DNA of 64,000 bases. Source: Argopecten irradians (Eukaryota; Mollusca; Bivalvia; Pectinida; Pectinidae). Of this stretch, positions 22,825-37,000 are shown piece after piece. Under the pieces are notes generated by a model, which did not search any database, had not been told where the DNA came from, and worked only from the letters and a program-made list of their open reading frames with translations. Position 1 is the stretch's first letter. Every line of letters begins with the position of its first letter. A program made the translations under genes and the position numbers. The stretch lies in contig NC_091137.1 in assembly GCF_041381155.1 (NCBI RefSeq), positions 20,567,655 through 20,631,654 of the forward strand, read 5' to 3'.

Positions 22825-24400
22825 ACAAGAGGCCCAGAGGGCCTGTATCGCTCACCTGTTTTTTTGTTAGTAATTATCACAAGACTCTGACAATTAGAAA
22901 AATAAGCAAAATTGACTCCCAAAGTTTAATTTTGAATCACAACCATACAATGATGCTATTGATACCATACAAATATGCTATCCAATACATGTACATAGGT
23001 TCAGAGACAAAGTAATTTATATGAAAGTAGTAGCCTAATTGACCTTTTTGACCTCGCATCTATTGCCGTCTAAGGCCCGGGGGTCAGCCCTATCATTTGT
23101 ACAATTTCAAATCCCAACCCTATAAGGATGCTACCATTGCATTATAAGTGCTCTTCCATTCTTAGTTGCAGAGAAGAAGTCGTTTATATGGAAATAGCTA
23201 AATTAACCCCTTTTGACCCCACCCTTCAGGCCCCGGGGGGTCAGCCCATCATTTGCAAAATTTTGAATCCCACCCTATAAGGATGTAACCATTGCATTAT
23301 GAGCGTAATCCCATGTTAAGTTGCAGAGAAAAAGTCATTTATATGGAAATTGACACTTTTGACCCCGCCCCTCAGGCCCCCGGGGGGTCAGCCCCATCAT
23401 TTGCACAATTTTGAATCCCCACCCTATAAGGATGCTTCCATTGCATTATGGGTGCTATACCATGCTTAGTTGCAGAGAAGAAGTCATTTATATGGAAATA
23501 GCCAAATTGACCCCTTTTGACCCCCCCCCTCAGGCCCCCGGGGGACCTATCATTTGCACAATTTTGAATCCCCACACTATAAAGGATGCTTACCATTGTA
23601 TTATGGGTGCTATACATGCTTAGTTTCAGAGAAAAAGTCGTTTATATGGAAATAGCCAAATTGGCCCCTTTTGACCCCGCCCCTCAGGCCCCCGGGGTCA
23701 GCCATTTGGACCACCAGCCCCATCATTTTGCACAATTTTGTCTTTTAGGAAAAGCAAATGACCCCCCTCACCCGGGGGTCCCACCAAATTTGAATATAAG
23801 GATGCTACCATTGCTTTATGGGTGCTACCATGCTTGTTTCAGAGAAGAAGTCGTTATATGGGCCAAATTGCCCTCAGGCCCCTCGGGGTCAGCCCCATCA
23901 TTTGTACAATTTTGAATCCCACCCTATAACGATACTACCATTGCATTATGAGTGCTATCTCTTGCTTAGTTTCAGAGAAGAAGTCGTTTATATGGAAATA
24001 GCCAAATTGACCCCATTTGACCCCGCCCCTCAGGCCCCGGGGGGTCAGCCCCATCATTTGTACAATTTTGAATCCCCACCCTATAAGGATGCTACCATTG
24101 CATTATGGGTGCTATCCCATGCTTGGTTTCAGAGAAGAAGTTGTTTATATGGAAATAGCCAAATTGACCCCTTTTGGCCCCGCCCCTCAGGCCCCCGGGG
24201 GGTCAGCCCCATCATTTGTACAATTTTCAGTTAGTAGCCCATAAGGATGCTACCAGTCAAATTTTGTTGAAATCCCGACCAGTGGTTATGGAGAAGAAGT
24301 CGATTGTTGACGGACGGACCGGACCCTGGCGCCAGACGCCGGACGCCGGACGCTGCGGTATCCCATAAGCTCACCTCGGTCCTTCGGACCAGGTGAGCTA
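22825..24400 (+). mobile_element. Full-length H-I element
   Basis: It runs from ACAAGAGGCCCAGAGGGCCT and CGCTCACCTG to the hairpin AGCTCACCT...AGGTGAGCT (24368-24399). About seven units of 160-170 bp carry ATCCCCACCCTATAAGGATG, GAGAAGAAGTCGTTTATATG and CCCCGCCCCTCAGGCCCC boxes. A GACGGACGG / GACGCCGGACGC tract precedes the hairpin. The first ~500 bp are nearly identical to the copy at 28812. It lies just 3' of INTS5. Confidence 0.88.
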
Positions 24401-24922
24401 ATAAATACAAGCAGACGTACATTGGTGTTTGGCTTTACTTATTAAACTGTGTTAAAGAGAAGAAAATTCTGGAAGGGTTGTAATTTTGTGTTCAACATTC
24501 TAATTTTTTTGCACTTAATGAATACCATGTTTTTATATTTGTGGTGCCAATGTTACCATTAATGATCAATGAACATTCCTTGGTATACAGTAGTATATAA
24601 CCAGCCATGCCAGTGTAACTTCGAGATTGTTATATACAGAGATAAGAATGTAAACACCAAAACTTCCAAGTTTATGGACATTAATATTTTGTTTTTGTAT
24701 ATTAGAGTTATCTCCCTTGTTGGTAGGTATATATTGTGATGTCATCAATATACAAGCAAAACTTGCATTATATAATTATTTTATTTTAAAAAGTATGATG
24801 TTACGCTTGCAATCACAACGCTGCTGTCAATATCAACCTGCAGGGGCAGATAACTCTGATAAGCAAATGCAGAATGTCATTCATTAATTAAGTAAAACAA
24901 GCTCTTGATGTACATTTAACAA

Positions 24923-24928
24923 TTTATT
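24923..24928 (-). terminator. Candidate INTS5 polyadenylation signal
   Basis: AATAAA on the minus strand, about 53 bp after the INTS5 stop codon, in the right place for a short 3' UTR. Confidence 0.6.
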
Positions 24929-24980
24929 AACAAGTGTAAACACTAAGAAAAGTTCCAACATGGCCTCCATCAGTAAGGTA

Positions 24981-25075
24981 TCATTCCTTGAAGAATCTGA
25001 AGAAGAGGTGACCCATCTTGTCTATGTTACTATGGAGAATCGCTCTTACAACATCTGTATGGCGAGTTTCACACA
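24981..25075 (-). CDS. INTS5: INTS5 exon 22 (last)
   Basis: The acceptor is TCTTTTCAG|TGTGTG, entered in phase 1; the stop TGA lies at 24983-24981. It encodes [20 protein letters not shown], matching the C-terminal LHSVLHRNIDRLGLF block. Confidence 0.93.
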
Positions 25076-28000
25076 CTGAAAAGACAGAAAACCAATGATG
25101 AACAGCCAAAGGTCTCAAGATAACATAAATAGTTCATGTATATAAAAGGACATTATGACTTCTGTCTCTGAGTGTTCTATACTGTGTAGTGTCACAGCTG
25201 AAATCTCAAATGTTCAGAATGGCCAAGAGTTTTAAGGTCCTGAGGAACTGACCATCTTGTAATCTTGCATACGATGATAAACGTTTTACTGGTATCTTAA
25301 TTAAGACTTATAGAAGTATGCAAGGTGACCTAATGTAGGATACTATCACAGTGCCATTATACCACTCTGACCCTGAATACTAACCCCGTCGCTTTGCTTC
25401 CTCTGGATCCTCTGTTGGAGGGTTTTCCTGAAACAGATATTTGTGTCTTTTTTACATCATGAGTGTATCACAATCACACTTCACTTTTTGTTATTTGTTA
25501 ACAGACATTCTATAATCTATTCTGAAGGACATTTTGAATGTTCAAAAACACTGAATATGTTTACCTTCATGTATTTCCAAACTGCTAGTAGTAATAAATA
25601 GGCCTCGTATGATGAAACAAGGGCAAACAACTCTGACACATACTTCAGAGGATACGGCAGTAGTGAACTCTACAAAGACACACAAAAAACCTAGTGTTTG
25701 CGTAAACAAAGCATTAGTAATACATAGGTTTTCAGTTAGTGAAAATGATGTTGATAAAGTTTTTGAAAAACCCTAAAAATGTTTATAAAACACAAATGCC
25801 CCTGCTGCCTCCATATGTACAGTAATATGGACAGGATGGTGAATGTTACAGGATGGACAAGGGTGGGGTTGAAATATCATAGATCTATCCTGTTTTCCTC
25901 AAAGTATACATTCATAAAATCTTTCATCAGTCAATTTAATAAAATTTCAATATGATTTTAATAACTAATTGTTCTTATCAGAATATAGATACAAACTTAA
26001 TTTTACCAAGCTAAGTAAACAATGTTCCAATTTTATCTCAAAACTCTTTCATCAGAATATACATACAAACTAATTTTACCAAGCAATACAGTACAATGTT
26101 CCGGTTATAAATCCACACAAATTAAAAGCTATTTTACCCGCGACAGGCAGTGTATCAGACGACAAGCACATTCGTTCTGCTTTGGTGTGTCACAGGCCCG
26201 CAGAAGACGAGAACACTCAAAGTGGTTCATTAGAGCTGCCATCAGAGATTTAAGTACTGGAGAGCACCGACACATTGCAAGGGAGTCTGTAACACACAAT
26301 GTATATGTAACTTTGTAAAATAACAAATTTTTGAAGATTCCTTATATACAGCATTCAAATTAACGCCTGTGCAACTGCAACCAGCAATTTTATAGCTGGC
26401 CCTTTGATCGGAAACTTTTTGGTCCAGATAGAGGATATTATACAAAACAAAAAATCCCAGTAGAATTGTAGAATGGTTGAAGATCAAACTGTACAAAACA
26501 AATTGTCATAGCTTTCTGGTTTTCAGTCATGATACTTACTTCCAGAGTATAACTCAATTACATCCCATAGTACAGGATTTTCTTCAAACACTTTCCAAAC
26601 ATAAAGATCTCTGAAAGCATCAAAATATCAGGATAAAATATATAAAGACAGTAAAATATATTGTACTGATAAATCAGAACAAGAACCAAAATTTATGAAA
26701 GCCCTTTTTCCTTCCCCCAAGGATGTATCTGACCAAATATGGTTTTAAGAAATCCTTTTACAACTTTTTGACAAGTAGTGTTTTGAAGGGAATTAAAACT
26801 TAGGGAGTCTTCTTTATTTCAATGGGACATGAAAATTCATTGGAATACAAACCAAATTGAGGTTATTGGTTCAGTGTTAGAGTTTATAGATACCGTTCTA
26901 CAGTAAAGCGCAAAGAGTCCTCTTCTGGCCAGAATCGGATGTTGTTATACAGTACATCTGGAGTGGTCAGTTCTGTTATTAGACTGCCAATCATACGACA
27001 AAGGTCATCACTCAAGGTCAGAGGGCGGACCTTATCACGGAATGGATGTGATTGGACGGTATCAGTTTCCATGGTAACATCAACATTGTTATCAGAGTTG
27101 TGTCTTGAGCAGGTATGTAGTATATCCAGTAGGCATCTTTTGTTACGTTTTACATGTACCTGTCAAATATACAAGCATAGTGTAAACATAGTGTGTATCC
27201 TACTGCCTGAATATGGACATAGCGTACAAGTGTACATTTAGTGTACATTCTACCATCTGAATATGGACATATAGTACATTCTATGCCTGAATATGGAAAT
27301 AGCGTACATCCCACTGCCTGAATATGGACATAGCGTACATCCTACTGCCTGAATATGGACATAGCGTACATCCTACTGCCTGAATATGATCAGTGTATGG
27401 TGTACATTTAGTGTACATTCTACTGCCTGAATATGGACATATAGTACATCCTACTGCCTGAAAATGGACATATAGTACATCCTACTGCCTGAAAATGGAC
27501 ATAGCATACATCGCACTGCCTGAATATGGACATAGCCTACATCCTACTGCCTGAATATGGACATAGCCTACATCCTACTGCCTGAATATGGACATAGCGT
27601 ACATCCTACTGCCTGAATATGGACATATAGTACATCCTACTCCCTGAATATGGACATATAGTACATCCTACTGCCTGAATATGGACATAGCGTGTATCCT
27701 ACTGCCTGAATATGGACATATAGTACATCTTACTGCCTGAATATGATCAATGTATAGTGTATATTTAGTGTACATTCTACCACCTGAATAAGGGCTCATA
27801 TCAGTATTTATAAATGTTACAATAATTATTGGAAATTACTGCAGTTTCAGCGAATGGTATTTTGGGAATGGTAGTTTTGCTAAATACTGTATTAAACAGA
27901 GACTAATTTGCAATCATGTGATATATGAAATCTTGCGTATATGTTATCTCACTAAACCATTATTTCTGAGGACGCCCTTGACCTCTGACTTAATTATATT

Positions 28001-31000
28001 AAACTCACCTGTGATAAACACGTCCCCGATGACCTTGACCTCAGTCCACTACCTATGACCCCAGCATGGAACACACTGGACTGTGAGCGAGGTAAGGTAA
28101 GTGTTGTACCATGTTTACTGTTCTCCACCAGAAGTGAGACCTTTGGGTTCTGATCCCTATGCTCATCGCCAGACGATGGCTTAGCACCAAACAATAAACT
28201 TGTGTCCTACAATATAACAAGAATCTCATTCAGGTTGATTATTCTCCCATATTAAATTCTTAGTTCAAAGAATTGGCAATCATTTTACTTTCTAATGATT
28301 AAAAGTAATCTTACCCTCTTGTTAACTAGAACTGTCGCTGACTTATACTCCCCTTAATAGAGGACATTGCAGACACCTTTTATATATAACTTACATAACT
28401 CCCCTTCACATCAGGGTTCTGTGTATCAAATTTTATCAAAATCTGTCCAGTAGTTTAGGAGGAGTTTGCCGGACAAAGTTGTGTCTACAGAGACAGATGG
28501 ACAGAGTGATTCCAGTACCCACCCCCTTTACTTCTTTAGGTATAATGAATTAACCTCCTCCTATTTGTTATGAGGAACATACATTTAAATTACCACAGTA
28601 AAGGGTGAAGTCTAGTTAGCTCAATCCTGACTTTGAGAAATAACCTAAGAAAATATATCTTTATTGCCAAAAGATAATGTTGAGAAATGTTAGCACTGTA
28701 CTAAAACAGCTGAATGACTTATATGTGCAAAACTTATAAGATTATATTATCCTATCGGTAATATGGTAACCTAAACCTGTTGGTAAGAATATAATTTCAT
28801 CCTATTATAAGACAAGAGGCTCAGAGGGCCTGTATCGCTCACCTGGTTTTTTGTTAGTAATTATCACAAGACTCTGACAATTAGAAAAATAAGCAAAATT
28901 GACTCCCAAAGTTTAATTTTGAATCACAACCATACAATGATGCTATTGATACCATACAAATATGCTATCCAATACATAGGTTCAGAGACAAAGTAATTTA
29001 TATGAAAGTAGTAGCCTAATTGACCTTTTTGACCTCGCATCTATTGCCGTCTAAGGCCCCGGGGGTCAGCCCTATCATTTGTACAATTTCAAATCCCAAC
29101 CCTATAAGGATGCTACCATTGCATTATAAGTGCTCTTCCATTCTTAGTTGCAGAGAAGAAGTCGTTTATATGGAAATAGCTAAATTAACCCCTTTTGACC
29201 CCACCCTTCAGGCCCCCGGGGGGTCAGCCCCATCATTTGCAAAATTTTGAATCCAAACCCTATAAGGATGTAACCATTGCATTATGAGCGTAATCCCATG
29301 TTAAGTTGCAGAGAAAAAGTCATTTATATGGAAATTGACCACTTTTGACCCCGCCCCTCAGGCCCCCGGGGGTCAGCCCCGGGGTCAGCCCTATCATTTG
29401 CACAATTTTGAATCCCCACCCTATAAGGATGCTACCATTGCATTATGGGTGCTATACCATGCTTAGTTGCAGAGAAGAAGTCATTTATATGGAAATAGCC
29501 AAATTGACCCCTTTTGACCCCGCCCCTCAGGCCCCCGGGGGGGTCAGCCCTATCATTTGCACAATTTTGAATCCCCACCCTATAAGGATGCTACCATTGC
29601 ATTATGGGTGCTATACCATGCTTAGTTTCAGAGAAGAAGTCGTTTATATGGAAATAGCCAAATTGGCCCCTTTTGCCCCGCCCCTCAGCCCCCGGGGGGT
29701 CAGCCCTATCATTTGCACAATTTTGAATCCCCACCCTATAAGGATGCTACCATTGCATTATGGGTGCTATACCATGCTTAGTTTCAGAGAAGAAGTTGTT
29801 TATATGGAAATAGCCAAATTGGCCCCTTTTGACCCCGCCCCTCAGGCCCCCCGGGAGGTCAGCCCCATCATTTGTACAATTTTGAATCCCCACCCTATAA
29901 GGATGCTACCATTGCATTATGGGTGCTATCCCATGCTTGGTTTCAGAGAAGAAGTCGTTATATGGAAATAGCCAAATTACCCCTTTTGACCCCCCCTCAG
30001 GCCCCCCGGGGGTCACCATCAAATATTTTGAATCCCCACCCTAACCAAATTATGGTGACCTGCTTAGTTTCAGAGAGAAGTCGATTTTGTGGAAATAGCC
30101 AAATTGACCCCATTTGACCCCGCCCCTCAGGCCCCCGGGGGGTCAGCCCCATCATTTGTACAATTTTGAATCCCCACCCTATAAGGATGCTACCATTGCA
30201 TTATGGGTGCTATCCCATGCTTGGTTTCAGAGAAGAAGTCGTTTATATGGAAATAGCCAAATTGACCCCTTTTGGCCCCGCCCCTCAGGCCCCTGGGGGA
30301 TCAGCCCCATCATTTGTACAATTTTCAGTTAGTAGCCCATAAGGATGCTACCAGTCAAATTTTGTTGAAATCCGACCAGTGGTTATGGAGAAGAAGTCGA
30401 TTGTTGACGGACGCCGGACGGATGCCGGACGCCGGACGCCGGACGCTGCGGTATCCCATAAGCTCACCTCGGTCCTTCGAACCAGGTGAGCTAATAAATT
30501 ACCCTGTTAGCAATTAACTAAAATTCCCCCCTACCCTTGAGATCATGGCAACCAAATATTACTCCATTTTGTTTCCACGCTAACTGTTATTAAAGCATGA
30601 TGTGTCAAATAATTAATATTCATATATGTTACAATAATTGACAAAGTGAGAAAAAAACAGATACAAACCTATGCCTTATTGACCATTTTAGCAAACTTGG
30701 GTATAGTGACCAGCTGGTTACCGAGGCAACGAAAATGAGTTTACCTTCTGTAGGTAATCTTACCGTGTTAGTAATTCCCTCCAGAAGGAAGCGTAGTAGG
30801 ATACACTGGATAAAGCTATGATGGCATAGCTGAAGAAGACACTGTTTACACACCTGTACTGACCGCTGTGCCTTGTGGGCATCTGTATACAACATTTTAT
30901 ATCAGAAACCTTAAGCAGCAAAGTGATATAATCATGAATTATAATGTATTCAGCTAAAACACACATGAATATTAAGTTATTGTCACTTTTGTTCCATCGG

Positions 31001-34000
31001 CTTACCATGAATATTTCTATATGTAATTATACCAAAGCTCCAAACAAAAATGCATACAATATTTCATGTTACACAGTACCAGTTATTTGACATATAGACT
31101 AACCTGTCAATTCCAGTGATTTAAAGAACACAATAACAAGGGCAGAGGACATTCGAATGGCTGACACACTAGACATTGGTCTGGTCAGGCCCACAATCTC
31201 CAGAATCTGGAGCGTTTTCATGGTAACAGTGAGGTCAGTGTGAGACAAAAGTGGTATTAGTGATTCCCAATTTTCTCGCATGTAAAACAGCAGTGTTGAT
31301 CTGTAATAACAACAAAAGGCTTCAGTGGCCTACAACTATAGAGATTTATATGTTAAAACTCATATGACAACTAGTTGACAACAAACATAAAAAAAAATTT
31401 TTAGGCCCTAAGGCCTTAATGCTACTTCTGGAAAAATCAAAATTGAAAAGCTTCCATTTTCCTTAACATTAGAACAGTTCGATCCCACAGGAACTGCATG
31501 AATTCCCTCAAGGTATACTATATGTTCTCCTTGATCATAACCCAAAGACAAAAATAGAACAAGTAGTAATTCTACAGAGATTCTATTGGACAAATACTGT
31601 GATATATATAGCATAACCGACAGACATGAGGATGAAAAAGATACTTGACAAGAAAGGAATATAAATACATATCACCTTGGCCAGTGTCAGTTATATGGTA
31701 CTGTTAACCATGCCTACACCTTCTAACAAGAGAAGACAACCTACCGTATAACTTTGTTTTCTCTGGCCTTATTCTCCTGTTGTAGCAGCGTTAGGACATT
31801 TTTAAGGAGGCGTTGAGGACAGTACACAATAGGAGGCTGAAGGTAGGCCATCAGTTTACATGTGGTACGGCCCAGGATATCCCCAAGTCGAACTTCCTTC
31901 ACCAGCTGTAGCTCCAGGAACCGCTTCAACTGTACAATTAACAATGGTTAATTAGGGCTGACACCATGTGGTGAATAGACCTATTGTTTTTGTTCTGTTT
32001 TTTATTATTATTATTACATTTAACCGATACTTACATTATATATATCATTGGCTTCTTAGGTAAAACCTGTGTTTTTGTTAAATATCACATACAGTGTATA
32101 TAACAATAATGATAATAAAAAAGCTAACCGAATTTTATAACATATATGTATTATTCATTTTTCACAAAAGTAATACGGGCAGGCACTTGGAACGTCATGA
32201 TATTCACGTGCATATCAAAAGGTCTCCAATACCTTTAAATGACATACGTATCATTTTACTAGTAAATGTTTCTGTCATAATTTACGTGCCCCTGTGTTTT
32301 GGCTGAACCTGTGTTTTTGTTGCATTTTACGGTCTCGGAATAGCACTTGAGACTGCTTGCTTTACACATGTTCATAGAAGTTTAACTGTCGAAAACAGAT
32401 ATATCTAGATTTAATACCATGAAAAGTTACATAATATAAGACCACAATCGATAGCATCGTGGGTAGCGATAGGCTAAGGACCTCTCCTTGCAGGCGGGGT
32501 ATGGGATTTGCAAATTAAATGATTATTCTAATTACTGGTTTATGTAAATAATTAATGTACTTGCAATATTTCCAACGTTGGACATTTTTATTTTGCTATA
32601 ATTAATATGAGGTGAGATGAGGAGGTTTTGCCGAGTCGTCTCGGATTTCCCTGTCGACACCAAAATAAAACTTGTATTGTAAGATAGTGACCGTGTATAC
32701 TGTTTATCCTGCAACTTTTTCATTATACTTACAGAAGATGGTATTCAAAACGAAAGCAAATTGCCTGTTATTTACGCGATTTCGCTCAAAGCAAAACGCC
32801 ACTTTGATGATCAAGAAAAGATGCATTTACTAAATCGAATGAGTGTGTACTCCTTTTTACCACCGTGGGAAATATGTAAGCGACGTCATTCCGGTGATTG
32901 TGACGTCACTGTTTGGCGGGACTGTCTGTCGTTTCATTCACTATAAGTGACGTCACTGGAATGTTTGGGATCAAGTCATCAAATTTAGTAACTGAATCAA
33001 ACGAAAGAAATTAAACATTTTTTTACTGACATCGTAATATTTTCCTATTGCAACTATTATTTTCTTATTATATGGTATCGAGTTCTGTGCCCGACTTATG
33101 TCGGCATAAGAGCTGAAATGCATTGTACAATTTCTTGATATTGCTCCGTTTTTTTTTGTTGACTTTAAATTCGTAAATGAACTTAACCTACGAAGGGCGT
33201 CAAAACGCTTGTGTTCAATGGTAATAAACACTGTAGTGATAAAGACCTTCCAAGTATGGCAACAGTGAATATTTGTATCAGGGAAATAGGGACACAAAAA
33301 GTCGATTTTCTCCAAAAGTAAGTAAATTACACTACATTAATTTTGCTGGAACACTTCAAAAATCGATCTGATTTCAGAACAATTGAAATTATGAAGATAC
33401 CTCTTACAGTATTTTTATTATTATTATTATATATAATGTAAGTTAATTATTATTCTACACTTTTTTTGTGTCCAAAAGATCTTCAAAATGGTAAGAGGTA
33501 TGCCAATGGCCTTATTGTTATATTGTATGGCATGAATTGAAGGGGTGACTGCAACACTTTTAAGTAGGTCAAAAATCCAAGATGGCCACCATGACGTCAT
33601 ACCTAAAAAGTTTAAAACAGCCATAACTCAAAAACCGTTTAAGATACAGCAAATATTTTTGATGTTTTATGTAGATCGTATAAAAGACTAACTTTTATTC
33701 AATTACAGCAATTAGGTTAAAGGTCAAACAAAAAAGTTCGCTATGGGGTCAATTTTCACGAATTTTTATTTTTTTGATTTTGTGAAATTTCTTTTTACAT
33801 ATCGATGCAGAATGTCATTCTGATGAATTTGGTGTCTTTTATTTTTCGGTAGCACTTCCGGTTAATGCTGTATGCCATTTTGAAAAACAATCCTTTGATC
33901 TTTGCTAAATTCCCGCCAAAATGTTTAACATTATATATTGTCGAACTGAATGACTAAATATAGTCTGCAATTGCTATAGAAAAGATCCCTCTAATGTTCT

Positions 34001-37000
34001 CTAACGTTCGATATGATTTTCATCTTCATCAAAAAAACAAAATGGCCGCTATGACGTTATATCTTAAAATTTAAAAATGCTTATAACTCACTAACAGTTC
34101 TTTTCACAGATTTCATCCAGTAATATTTTTTGCAGATGATCTAAAGCGTAAACTTTTTCTCTCTACATGTTATTACAAAAAATGGCAACTTCCGGTTTTC
34201 GGTAAGAGTCAAATGTTAAAGGTCCTGTTTTTAACAATAAACTTGAAAACTTTTCTCCTGAAGTTCTGTAAGGTCTAGGATCCTCATATTTCATATATAA
34301 GATGTCCAGGGGATGGGCTATAAAGTCAGACACTAGGAATGACCTTGACACATATTCAAGTTCACAGGGGTCAAATACACATATCATAAATAAATTGTTT
34401 AAATTGTCATAACTAACTTATCATTGGTTTTACAGCTTTCATGCAATTATGTTATTTGAAGATAATCTACAGGGCAATGTTTTTCTAATAATAACTTGTT
34501 ATAACAAGAGATCCCAGAGGGATCTTGGCGCCCACCATTGAGTGAACTTTATTGGATCTTTGTAAGACTAATCTTTTCTCTGCTTTTCCTTCTTTCCCTG
34601 CTTCCTCCACCTGTCGGCCATGTTGTTTTCCGATTGGTCCCAAAATGCAATATGCATAACTAGGGACCAAGGGGAACCTACACGTGAAATTTCAGAAATA
34701 TCCCTTTAGTGCTTTCTGAGAAATAGCGATAAGAAACGTCAAATGACAAAATCCAAGATGACGTTAAGGTGCATTCGATCTCGTTATCATTTGCTCGAAC
34801 GAATTTGGAAATATGAATTGGATCTTCACTAAAACACTTTTATTCAGGGCTGAAAGTCAAGGTCATTTATTGGTTACAACTTCAAAACCCATGCATTACC
34901 TAGTTCTTAACTTACCTGGCAATGACGGTATTGTAAACTAAATATAGTGAAAATTAAGCCTGCCAAATTGTCTATGACAATTTCTAGTTGTTTTTGAATC
35001 TATTATGCTAATATGAAACCAGTATTATAATTAATATCTCTCAATATTCACATTCTATAGAAAAGATATCTTTAATGAAGCAAACAAGTTAAATGAAAAT
35101 GAGCACAGCAGTTGTGAAACAGCTGGTTTATTGTCCATGGTTGAGTCACAGTCACAAGTCATGTGTCTGCATTCTGATCATTTGTACCTAGTGTTGTTAC
35201 AATGAAGGTAAAATGAAGATCTATTCAACTGTCTAGGTGTTATCTAATAAGGTGTCAATGTTCTAAGGAACAAAAGCTCCTATGGAATTCCAAATCAACT
35301 TAATTCAAGTAGGAACATATGATCAAGGAGACAATAGATGAGTTATGTTAATGATGCTATCACTTTCATTCTCTCCATGTCATCATGGTGTATGTATGTC
35401 CTATGAATAAATATTTCTACCATATATTCAATCTAAGTTTCTACAGAATGCTTATTCACAAGTTTCTGAATCCTGTAATGCTTTCAAAGTTATCTAAAAA
35501 GTGTTCCTAAAAGAGGAGGAATAGGTAGGAATATGGCACCCACCATCAAACTACATTTAAAGTGAATAGACGGGCAAAGAAAACCAGTCTAAATGCGTTC
35601 ATTGGCCTTCCAAAAGTTCTCACATATTAATACAATGGTCAAGTTCTGCTTAGTTTCCCAGTTCTGACCATTTAAGTAAAGAAAAGTTGAAAGCATTGAA
35701 AGCGAGGCTGCGTGGAAATGTAACCACACATAGTGAGCCGGGAGGACGTTTTAGAATTCCCATACTTTAAATTAATTTCTTCGTACGCAGACAGATTTTG
35801 ACAAGAGATTTTATTTTTCTATTTCATAAGAAATAGTACTGGATACATTCACACCATTTTTACCGACTTTAGCCATCCTTGCCCGACTGTTCACTTTAAC
35901 AGTCATGCATTGTCTCCATTATACTGCTGGACTTATATAATTACCTGGTTCCATTCTTTGGACTCTGTGATGATATATGCCAGGATTTCAGCTGTGCAAT
36001 CCTCTCCGTTATACAAACCAATGAAAGATAATAGCTTCACCAGACATTCTGCCCTACAACAGAGAAATCATTGGAATCAAACTCTGAAAGACATCAATGA
36101 AAGTCCAATATCAACCCTGGTAAATATGATTTTAAAGGTTTGTAGGTTCATGATTTAATATCGAATTTTTCAATACCTTTTTCATCTGTACTTAACATAT
36201 TCATCTAAATTATTTAAAATCAATGCCAAACTAATGTACATGTAAAAAATATGACCAGGATCCAATGGAACATTTTAAGAGTAACTTCATAATTCCTTTT
36301 TTCTCAAATGATTGAGACTGTTGAGTAAAATGAAGGACCTACCTGAGTCCCTGAGTGTCCAGTACCATGAAGGACCTACCTGTGTCCCTGTCAATTGAGT
36401 AACATGACTGATCTACCTGTGTCCCTGACTGTTAAGTAACATGAACAACCTACCTGTGTCCCTGACTGTTAAGTAATATGAAGGACCTACCTATGTCCCT
36501 GACTGTTAAGTAATATGAAGGACCTACCTGTGTTCCTGACTGTTAAGTAATATGAAGGACCTACCTGTGTCCCTGTCTGTTGAGTAACATGAATGACCTA
36601 CCTGTGTCCCTGTCTGTTAAGTAACATGAACAACCTACCTGTGTCCCTGACTGTTAAGTAACATGAAGAACCTACCTGTGTCCCTGACTGTTAAATAATA
36701 TGAAGTACCTACCTGTGTTCCTGACTGTTAAGTAACACGAAGGACCTATCTGTTTCCCTGTCTGTTGAGTAACATGAATGACCTACCTGTGTTTCTGTCT
36801 GTTGAGTAACATGAACAACCTACCTGTGTCCCTGTCTGTTAAGTAACATGAATGACCTACCTGTGTCCCTGACTGTTGAGTAACATGAATGACCTACCTG
36901 TGTCCCTGACTGTTAAGTAACATGAATGACCTACCTGTGTCCCTGTCTGTTAAGTAACATGAATGACCTACCTGTGTCCCTGTCTGTTGAGTAACATGAA

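Noticed and set aside
29345..29971. 208-codon ORF
   Set aside because: It is a translation of H-I tandem units; overlapping frames are also open and no known protein fits.
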